A stretch of 34,555 nt of DNA, taken from the NCBI RefSeq assembly GCF_000471645.3, contig NZ_AWGA01000047.1:1-34555 (forward strand), read 5' to 3'. The notes under the pieces are model-generated. The model had not been told where the DNA came from. It searched no databases and saw nothing but the letters and a program-made list of their open reading frames with translations. The translations under genes and the position numbers were made by a program. Below, piece by piece: positions 18,967-25,754 of this stretch (position 1 is its first letter; each line of letters opens with the position of its first letter). Source of the stretch: Candidatus Schmidhempelia bombi str. Bimp (GTDB lineage: Bacteria; Pseudomonadota; Gammaproteobacteria; Enterobacterales; Orbaceae).

Positions 18967-19296
18967 TTATGCTGCCATTGCTAAACATTTTTCCGCGCAT
19001 TGTTCACAGGCTTTAGCACAACGTTGGCAATGTTGTACATCAAATTTTCCACACTCTTTAGCACAAGCTTGGCAAATTTCAGCACATAACCGACACGTTT
19101 CTTTTAAAAAAGCACTATTTACGCACATAAACGACACGGTTAAACGACAAATTTCGGCACATTGCATATCAAGATAAATACACTTCGCCATCATTTGCAC
19201 ATCATTTTCTTGCAAACAAGCGGCAGAACAGTAGTTACAAAAAACGACACATTGATTACACGCTTCAATACATTCTTTAAGTTGTTGACAGTTCAT
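18967..19296 (-). CDS. Cysteine-rich four-helix-bundle protein, copper-storage (Csp3-like)
   Basis: The 109-residue protein has 21 cysteines arranged in helical CxxC and CxxxC spacings, such as CIEACNQCVVFCNYCSAAC, CRLCAEICQACAKEC and CQRCAKACEQCAEKC. This is the pattern of the four-helix bundle copper-storage family (DUF326). In Csp3 the cysteines line the core of the bundle and hold many Cu(I) ions in the cytosol. There is no signal peptide, which matches the cytosolic Csp3 class and not the exported Csp1. An AGGAT ribosome site precedes the ATG. No copper exporter or regulator gene is adjacent. Copper binding is inferred from the family. Confidence 0.88.
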   Translation of the reverse strand: MNCQQLKECIEACNQCVVFCNYCSAACLQENDVQMMAKCIYLDMQCAEICRLTVSFMCVNSAFLKETCRLCAEICQACAKECGKFDVQHCQRCAKACEQCAEKCLAMAA

Positions 19297-19463
19297 ACTA
19301 CAATATCCTTATAAATTAATTCCATGATTTATTAAAATAAAATCAAAAATCAGTCTATAAAATGACCTCAATTAATGCAATACTCCTTTATGTAAATTAG
19401 ACGATAAAAAATAAACTAATGGTCTTTTTTTCATCAAATAAAAGGCATAAATAGCGATAATAG

Positions 19464-19491
19464 TTGCAAGCCAATTTTATCTAGGTATAAT
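19464..19491 (+). promoter_or_regulatory. Promoter of tRNA-Leu
   Basis: TTGCAA (19464-19469) and a perfect TATAAT (19486-19491) are 16 bases apart, putting the start near 19498, about 12 bases before the mature tRNA 5' end. Confidence 0.7.
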
Positions 19492-19509
19492 GCAACGAAT
19501 TCACACTGT

Positions 19510-19596
19510 GCCAGTGTGGCGAAATTGGTAGACGCAGCGGATTCAAAATCCGCCGCCCTTAAAAGCGTGTCGGTTCGAGTCCGACCACTGGCACCA
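19510..19596 (+). tRNA. tRNA-Leu (anticodon CAA)
   Basis: The acceptor stem GCCAGTG (19510-19516) pairs with CACTGGC (19586-19592), followed by A and an encoded CCA. The D-arm has GAAATTGGTAGACGC. The anticodon stem-loop GCGGA-TTCAAAA-TCCGC gives anticodon CAA, which reads UUG. A long variable arm (around CCCTTAAAAGCGTG) marks a class II tRNA, and GGTTCGAGTCC is the T-arm. Its counterpart in E. coli (leuX) is a well-known island integration site. The block downstream here looks accessory. Confidence 0.97.
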
Positions 19597-19711
19597 ATAA
19601 AATCAATGACTTATATTTAGTTTTCCTATCTTGAAGCTTTTCTGGTAATCGTTCATCATGTAAATAACAGCTTTTCAACAGCCATAATATTTTAGATAAA
19701 GTTATTAGCCA

Positions 19712-19948
19712 TTAGCTTTTATTACGTTTTTTATCAATATCCGTATTTATCTCTTTATTTTTGTTGTTTGACTTAGCTAATGATCGCGTTGTTTGATTAT
19801 TAAAATCTGGAGAAGAGTTAATATGCTCTCTTTGTTCAATAAGAACTGGGCTTGAAGGAGATAACCCAAACCAATTTTCTAATATATGTCTGATAATTTG
19901 TTTTTTGCCTATCTCTTGTTCAATAATTTTTTCTTCAATGTCTATGAA
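19712..19948 (-). pseudogene. C-terminal fragment of an unknown gene
   Basis: A 78-codon minus-strand frame has no start and is closed upstream by a TAG at 19949-19951. It reads IDIEEKIIEQEIGKKQIIRH, then ENWFGLSPSSPVLIEQ, and ends in a polar, Asn/Lys-rich tail (NKNKEINTDIDKKRNKS). A structured part followed by a low-complexity tail is typical of a protein C-terminus. I do not recognise the family. Its position between the tRNA and the restriction genes fits debris of a mobile or island gene. Confidence 0.4.
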
Positions 19949-19995
19949 CTATAACAAATTAGCGAAGTACTAATTACTATATTTATATTTCTTAA

Positions 19996-20031
19996 GGAGA
20001 GTAATAATAAAATTAGCGATTATAACTCTCC
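19996..20031 (-). terminator. Hairpin downstream of the EVE-nuclease gene
   Basis: GGAGAGT (19996-20002) pairs with ACTCTCC (20025-20031). After one mismatch the stem extends by five more AT pairs. It lies 50 bases past the stop of the minus-strand gene. The following minus-strand sequence is AT-rich but has no clean T-run, so termination is probable but not certain. Confidence 0.45.
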
Positions 20032-20080
20032 TCACGCCAATAGACAGACAGCCCACTTTTCTCCTAATAATATACGATTC

Positions 20081-21187
20081 CTATGACTCTTCGTACTCAG
20101 TATAATCTTCCAACACCGCATCGGTCATACGATCTAAATGTTTCACCTTACTCAGCATTTTTAAATTTCGGTAAGGAATATAGCTACAACGTTCCGATAA
20201 AGGGCCACTTTCTAGTAACGAGAAGACAGGGCGACGGATCTCTTGAAATACTTTTTCTTGCCGATTATCTGGGGCAACAATATGTAAATTAATATTCATG
20301 TTGGGCTGTAAAGCCAATAAATCAGCCATGCGCAAGATACCTGAGTAAACCGAAGTGGTATGTTCCACTTCAAATGCACGAGTAATGGCACGCCCTTTTA
20401 GCCAAATTACGTCGATTTGTTCAATAGTGCTTAATGTGGTTTCATCATAATTCAGTGGTAATTTTTCTAATAATGCATCAGTATCCTTTTTCCACTCTTT
20501 TAATACGCGGCTGCGATCAGCTTTAGGTAACCAGATCTTCATGCCCATGCATGCACCAATCTGAGCAAGTAATGCCTGCATTTTTATCGATTCGCGGACT
20601 TCCGTGGCTTGGGGTAGTCCTTCATCGTCGACTTGTTCACTATTGCTTGGGATTGATACCTCAACAACTTTATCCGGTCGATTTACGGTATGGATTTTTA
20701 ATTTCTTTTGATCGTTTTCACTAAGAGGATAATCGGTCGTAATTTTGTTTTGCTCTAATAAGCAACGCGTTAATAATTTACCATCTTTTTCATTGATTTT
20801 ATTTAAGTTATTACGTAGTAATCCCGTCCACCCTTTACTGTTTTTCTTAATTTGTTGAGTAAAAGAAAGAGATTGCCATATTTGGTCAGTATAAATAGGA
20901 ATTGCTTGGGTTAATGGTAACCATACTTTCACCCTAATCTGAAAACGGATAATAAACGGATCATCCGATACAAAAAAAAGAGGCGTGCTGTCTTCATAGG
21001 GTCCATCAACGACTTCAAGCAAACCACACCAGCGAGAGAGTCGAGTAATATAACAGACAAAAACATCACCGGGTTTTATCTTTTCAGACAACGATTTTTG
21101 CCGAACACGAAACCCTGTTACCGTTTTATCCGAATCCATAAAAGCTTGATAGGTTTCCGGTGAAAAAATATGCGTATAGTAAGTCAT
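20081..21187 (-). CDS. EVE/PUA-like domain fused to a PD-(D/E)XK-like domain: candidate modification-dependent restriction protein
   Basis: The 368-residue protein has two parts. Residues 1 to about 140 look like an EVE (PUA-like) domain: YYTHIFSPETYQAFM, VTGFRVRQKSLSEKIKPGD, VFVCYITRLSRWCGLLEVVD. EVE domains are thought to read modified bases in nucleic acid. Residues about 195-305 look like a restriction-endonuclease fold: a helix SIKMQALLAQIGACMGMKIW, then IDVIWLKGR (D259) and AFEVEHTTSVYSGILRMADL (E273, E275). The usual lysine of (D/E)XK is replaced by the ExEH arrangement seen in related predicted nucleases. It is on the same strand as hsdMSR, 219 bases past hsdR. A role as a type IV-like defence enzyme, or as a helper of the type I system, is inference. 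Confidence 0.75.
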   Translation of the reverse strand: MTYYTHIFSPETYQAFMDSDKTVTGFRVRQKSLSEKIKPGDVFVCYITRLSRWCGLLEVVDGPYEDSTPLFFVSDDPFIIRFQIRVKVWLPLTQAIPIYTDQIWQSLSFTQQIKKNSKGWTGLLRNNLNKINEKDGKLLTRCLLEQNKITTDYPLSENDQKKLKIHTVNRPDKVVEVSIPSNSEQVDDEGLPQATEVRESIKMQALLAQIGACMGMKIWLPKADRSRVLKEWKKDTDALLEKLPLNYDETTLSTIEQIDVIWLKGRAITRAFEVEHTTSVYSGILRMADLLALQPNMNINLHIVAPDNRQEKVFQEIRRPVFSLLESGPLSERCSYIPYRNLKMLSKVKHLDRMTDAVLEDYTEYEES

Positions 21188-21259
21188 AAATAGCTATCCG
21201 TTTATAATTAATTTTATTTTTAATGATTAAATGTTATCTCATTATGATCAGCTAACGTG

Positions 21260-21400
21260 TTATTTAATTTTAGCTATCCAACTTGGAAGCGCCTTATGTA
21301 ACACGGTATCAAAAATGGCTAAATTAGCCATTTTTTGTTTGTTCAATTTAAACCAAGCTGTTGAATCATTTGCTCTAAATAGGGCGTCAAGTTTATCTAA
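21260..21400 (-). pseudogene. Stranded, decayed copy of an hsdR 3' end
   Basis: Just past the hsdR stop, the minus strand repeats the end of hsdR in diverged form. LTPYLEQMIQQLGLN (one frame) corresponds to IVPHLTEIIQSVDL of the intact gene. NKQKMANLAIFDTVLHKALP followed by SWIAKIK and a TAA at 21260-21262 (another frame) corresponds to KKMDNLFMFNIALHETLP then NWIAEIKQQFS. At DNA level, GCTATCCAACTTGGAAGCG here matches GCTATCCAATTTGGAAGCG in hsdR. The tail belongs to a related but distinct hsdR allele and is broken by a frameshift. It looks like the leftover of a recombination that replaced most of an older restriction gene. Confidence 0.8.
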
Positions 21401-21406
21401 TAGTCA

Positions 21407-24400
21407 TCAGCTAAATTGTTGTTTAATTTCAGCTATCCAATTTGGAAGCGTTTCGTGTAACGCGATGTTAAACATAAATAAGTTATCCATTTTTTTGGTG
21501 GTTCGCGTTAAATCAACACTTTGAATAATTTCCGTTAAATGGGGCACGATATTCGATTGTGATAGATCAAAATCAAATATGGCTTGTTGTAATAGTTTGC
21601 TATCAATTCCCCATTCGTTGGCAAATTTTTTAGCCTCATTTTTAATTCTATCTTTTTTCCAATCGGTAAAGGCTTGATCAAAATGGACGTGGCTGGATAG
21701 ATGACCCGTTAATAATTCAGTATCCACAAACTCTTTTAGTATTTTTGCTTGCTGATCGTCGCCCATTTGGCTTAATTCTTGAATTTGTTCGTAGATGATA
21801 CGTCGCGTTTCTTCGTTAACCGTTTGTACACCATCAACATGCGTGACTTTAGATCCAATTAAGCTAAGGATATGCGCCGCATCAATAACTTGGGTTCCCG
21901 CTAATTTGGTTTTACCGATTAACGTTGGCGCAACGATGGGCGCTTTAATTGTATTGTCTTTGGCGATTAAATTTTTTAACGCCCCCACATATTGTAGCCA
22001 TCGATGTTCGGTCATACCAAAGGTGCTGTTATCCCATTGATATTCATAGTATTGTTGGACAGTGTTAAGCTGATCTGACGCAACTTTAAATGCTTTAATA
22101 AATTCCGCTAGTTTTTCCACATCATGTTGAATCAATTGCCAATCCGTTGGCTCAGCTAAGGTCAAGGCTAGCTGTTCGAAATCATTGGCTAAAATCCGCA
22201 CAGCGGTGGCGTAAGTATCAACAATGGCTTTGCTACTGCTGCCACCACTACCATACAGTTCAAGGGCTTGGCTTACCATTTGCTCAGTCAAGCGTGGCGT
22301 TTGGAAATTAATAATGGTGCCAAACTCTTTGCTAGATCCAAATACACGATTGGTGCGCGAATAGGCCTGAATTAAATTTTGTAGTTTTAATGTGCGGTCA
22401 ACATAGAGCGTATTAAGTTGTTTAGAGTCATAGCCAGTTAGTAGCTGATCGGCGACAATCACTAAATCGATGTTCTTGCCGTTACGGCCACTGCCTCCAC
22501 GTGTTGCTCGCTCAACAACATCCTCAAAATAGGCTTGCTCGCCATGTTTTTTATCACCAGCGATAAATTTAATGCCAGTAAACTCCGCATAATCATTAAA
22601 CATACCGCGAATAATATCGGGATCGACATTATCGGGATCATTTTCATTACCAAAGCTAAAGGTCATGGCGATATTAATTTTTTGATCTTGTGTTGCTAGC
22701 TGCTTTTTAAATTCTTGATAATAGGCAATGACACGCTCTTTATAAGCTACCGTTAAAATCGCATTAAATTGTTGCTGTTGGGATTGTGATTGCCAGTTAT
22801 TTAATATCTCTTCAACAACGCGTGGGATATGAGTTTGATCATAATAAGCCAATATCCCTTTATCTATCGCTTGCTTTTCGACGTCGGTTTCGCTCCAACT
22901 ATGCACTAATCGAGCAATATCGCGATCAGATTGCTCGGGTTTTTCGAGTTTGATTCGTTCAATCAGTTGATCGCGTAAATCTTCATAACTGCTAAATTCG
23001 CCGGTATTAATGTAATCAACATGAAAGCCAAGCACGTTACCATCGGCAATGGCTTCGTCAATGGTGTATTGATGTAATTTAGGTCCAAATAGTTTTTCGG
23101 TTGTGTTAATTACTTCACTATTTTCGTTTATTTTGCCTTTGACTTTGTTTTCATCAAACAGTGGTGTTCCAGTAAAACCAAAAAATAGGCCATTTTTTTG
23201 AAAATAGCTTTTTATTTCACCCATCATATTTTTCATGGTGGAGCGGTGGGCTTCATCAACAATAAAGACCAGTTTTTTATTGGCTAAACAGTCATCTTGG
23301 GCTTTTTCAAGGGATTTAACCAGATTATGCAGTTTAAAGATGGTGGTGACCACAATGCCATTTTTAGTTGTATTAAGGTGTTTTCTTAATTGCGAGGTAC
23401 TGTGCGTATCATCGACCGTGACCGGTTCAAATGCGGCATAAGCTTTGAAGTTGTCACTGGTACGGCTATCGAGTTCGCGTCGGTCAACCAGAAAAATCAC
23501 TTTATCAAAGCTCGCACGCGTTGACAAAAATAGGGCGGTTTTAAAACTGGTAATGGTTTTGCCGGACCCAGTCGTATGCCAAACGAAGCCACCATGCGGT
23601 TTTTTATCAGGATTATCCCATCCCAACGCGGCACCTTCTACCGCTTGTAGAGCAGATACCTGATAAGGACGCATTAACATATGCCGACGGTTTTCTTCTT
23701 CTTTGGCTTCGTCGATAACTAAATAGTCGCCCACCATTTGATGAGCCATTGGGATCATTAAAAAGTGTTCAATTACCTGTTGCCAATGGTTGATCGGTTT
23801 ATTAAATTTATTGGACCAATGAAAAACAAAGCTAGGGTTAAAAGCATCAATGGTTTTTGGGGTAGCAAAGTAACGGGTTTCAATTTCGCTAGTGATCACC
23901 ATCATTTGCGAAAACGCCATAAAATTGTTGCGATACTCACCATCGCGATAATAACGTTTAAACTGCTCAAAGGCTTCGTCTAGATTTTTATCGGTACGTT
24001 TTAATTCAATATTAATAAGCGGTAAGCCATTAATTAATAGAACCAAATCAAAACGGTTACCATTTGCGGTTTGTACTTCGCGAGCAATCTGGTAGCTTGA
24101 ATCACCACCACGCACTTGAGCTTTTTTAAAGATCGTTAAGGTTATTTGCTTACGTGTAACAAGTGGGTTATCATCGCGATAGATTCCATCAATTTTACCT
24201 TTGGACTCTTCCATCGCCAGCAATTTGGCAGCTTGATAGCTGTTATCCAGTTGATTAACCTTTGCCATTACTTGACTAAATTCGTTATCGGTTAACTCAA
24301 CCCCTTCTAACTGATCGCTATTGAGTCGATTAAGTTCACTACGCCAATGGGCGATTAAATCATTAACGGTTACCTTACGGCGATTACCATCTAAAAAGTC

Positions 24401-24487
24401 GGGTGCTTGCCATTTTTGTGTTTCTAATTCTCTTACAAAGTTTTCTTGGAAGATTTTTTCTGCGGCATCTTTTACAACCTGACTCAT
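21407..24487 (-). CDS. hsdR: Type I restriction enzyme, R subunit
   Basis: The 1026-residue protein has the order expected of a type I motor-nuclease. The PD-(D/E)XK site has D147 in RFDLVLLING and E161/K163 in IELKR. Helicase motif I TTGSGKT is at 305-311, the DEAH box in FIVDEAHRST at 411-414 and TGTP at 439-442. A motif-VI-like region is in LIQAYSRTNRVFGSSKEFG. Length and catalytic spacing are close to EcoR124I (type IC). It translocates DNA bound by HsdM-HsdS and cleaves far from the site. AGGAG precedes the ATG, 13 bases after hsdS. The 3' end is followed by a diverged copy of itself. No break is seen, so it should be active. Confidence 0.96.
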   Translation of the reverse strand: MSQVVKDAAEKIFQENFVRELETQKWQAPDFLDGNRRKVTVNDLIAHWRSELNRLNSDQLEGVELTDNEFSQVMAKVNQLDNSYQAAKLLAMEESKGKIDGIYRDDNPLVTRKQITLTIFKKAQVRGGDSSYQIAREVQTANGNRFDLVLLINGLPLINIELKRTDKNLDEAFEQFKRYYRDGEYRNNFMAFSQMMVITSEIETRYFATPKTIDAFNPSFVFHWSNKFNKPINHWQQVIEHFLMIPMAHQMVGDYLVIDEAKEEENRRHMLMRPYQVSALQAVEGAALGWDNPDKKPHGGFVWHTTGSGKTITSFKTALFLSTRASFDKVIFLVDRRELDSRTSDNFKAYAAFEPVTVDDTHSTSQLRKHLNTTKNGIVVTTIFKLHNLVKSLEKAQDDCLANKKLVFIVDEAHRSTMKNMMGEIKSYFQKNGLFFGFTGTPLFDENKVKGKINENSEVINTTEKLFGPKLHQYTIDEAIADGNVLGFHVDYINTGEFSSYEDLRDQLIERIKLEKPEQSDRDIARLVHSWSETDVEKQAIDKGILAYYDQTHIPRVVEEILNNWQSQSQQQQFNAILTVAYKERVIAYYQEFKKQLATQDQKINIAMTFSFGNENDPDNVDPDIIRGMFNDYAEFTGIKFIAGDKKHGEQAYFEDVVERATRGGSGRNGKNIDLVIVADQLLTGYDSKQLNTLYVDRTLKLQNLIQAYSRTNRVFGSSKEFGTIINFQTPRLTEQMVSQALELYGSGGSSSKAIVDTYATAVRILANDFEQLALTLAEPTDWQLIQHDVEKLAEFIKAFKVASDQLNTVQQYYEYQWDNSTFGMTEHRWLQYVGALKNLIAKDNTIKAPIVAPTLIGKTKLAGTQVIDAAHILSLIGSKVTHVDGVQTVNEETRRIIYEQIQELSQMGDDQQAKILKEFVDTELLTGHLSSHVHFDQAFTDWKKDRIKNEAKKFANEWGIDSKLLQQAIFDFDLSQSNIVPHLTEIIQSVDLTRTTKKMDNLFMFNIALHETLPNWIAEIKQQFS

Positions 24488-24500
24488 TGCTTAACTCCTT

Positions 24501-25754
24501 TTATACAAACATTTCGTTTAAATAAGCTTGTTTGATGTTTTTTAATTTATTTAGTTTTTTCTGTTCTAGGGCGATTTTGTCATCAAGTAATTTAAAGAAA
24601 TTACCGATTTTGGTTTGTTCCAAGGTTATTGGTATGCTTATATATTGATTAGCTAATTCACTTTTATTCAAATTTCCAATTGCACCGTTACCACCAGCCA
24701 CATAAGTATTAAGAAATTTCCTATACCAGTCTGAACTCATTATAGCATTAGTAAAAAATGGTTGATTTGACGTGGCTAATAACATAAAACCACCATGAAC
24801 AGCTTTTTCATTATTAGTAATTTTTATTAATGCATGCTTTCCTACCAATCGACTAGATCCATTTGCCGATGTGATTAAAATATCGTTTTCTTTTACTAAA
24901 GAAATACTTACATAACTCTGATCAATAAAAATATCATCATCTCTTAAAATAAATTTATCGCTATCAATATTTGAGGAACGTAAAATTCTTACTCCATTTA
25001 AAACTAAATTTGAAGGGGTATAAGTTAAACCTCTTCTTATATTAGCTAAATTTTTAAATTGAGTTATAGACCAATCTTTTTTAAAGCCTAAGAATCTATA
25101 ACGTGGTTTTAATTCCCCCTCATTTGGAAACATTTCCGTCAGATAGGCTAATTTTAGGGTTTTGGCTTTTTGTAATTTTTTTTGTTGAGTCGTAATAAGG
25201 TGATCTAGTTTTTTAAAGAATTCGCCAATTTTTATTTGTTCATTTTTTATTGGAAAAATTAAGTTAACTTCTTTAAGATCGGAATTATGTATATGTACAA
25301 CTGTTTTTCCCTGCGCTCTTTTAATTAATTCTTTACGTTGGTTTCCATTTGAAAGTGATAGTGCCAAAAAAACAGAATTAAGTTGAGTCTTTGGTTTTAA
25401 AATATTTAAATCTCCGCCTATTATTAAAGCTGATTGTTCTATAAAAGAAGCCCGTGCTATGTCCTCTGATGTTTCTCCAGATGCAGGTACAACTACCTCA
25501 ACTCCTGTGCTAAATACAGCGGAATTAATTTTCTGGTCGACGAAAGTATCTACTGATTTAATTATAGTTTCATATTTTGTATAGAGTCTGCCATACAATA
25601 TAATAGGTATCCCATATTCCCTAAGGTCATTTTTAGAATACCCATTACCTTTAGAAAATTCTGCCATGACAGATAACTTATTAGTCTGCCATTTACCTGT
25701 ATCCTCAAACCCCTTAAACCGCCGTTTAGGAATTAATTTTTTACTTTCACTCAT
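24501..25754 (-). CDS. hsdS: Type I restriction-modification specificity subunit
   Basis: The 417-residue protein has two target-recognition domains (about residues 20-170 and 225-378). Each is followed by the same conserved helix: EQIKIGEFFKKLDHLITTQQ onward to YLTEMFP (173-210), and EQTKIGNFFKLLDDKIALEQ onward to YLNEMFV (379-417). The helices form the spacer between two half-sites, so the target should be bipartite; the bases recognised cannot be read. The start overlaps the hsdM stop (ATGA at 25751-25754), giving translational coupling. Only one hsdS is present and no inverted partner cassette or recombinase lies nearby, so shuffling of specificity is not evident. Confidence 0.95.
   Translation of the reverse strand: MSESKKLIPKRRFKGFEDTGKWQTNKLSVMAEFSKGNGYSKNDLREYGIPIILYGRLYTKYETIIKSVDTFVDQKINSAVFSTGVEVVVPASGETSEDIARASFIEQSALIIGGDLNILKPKTQLNSVFLALSLSNGNQRKELIKRAQGKTVVHIHNSDLKEVNLIFPIKNEQIKIGEFFKKLDHLITTQQKKLQKAKTLKLAYLTEMFPNEGELKPRYRFLGFKKDWSITQFKNLANIRRGLTYTPSNLVLNGVRILRSSNIDSDKFILRDDDIFIDQSYVSISLVKENDILITSANGSSRLVGKHALIKITNNEKAVHGGFMLLATSNQPFFTNAIMSSDWYRKFLNTYVAGGNGAIGNLNKSELANQYISIPITLEQTKIGNFFKLLDDKIALEQKKLNKLKNIKQAYLNEMFV

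Noticed and set aside
21231-21524. 97-codon plus-strand frame showing two similar halves
   Set aside because: It is the antisense shadow of the hsdR 3' end and its diverged copy. The internal repeat comes from that duplication.
24501-25754. hsdS conserved repeats as a phase-variable shuffling system
   Set aside because: The two repeats are the normal conserved regions of a two-TRD HsdS. No silent hsdS cassette, inverted copy or recombinase is in the window.
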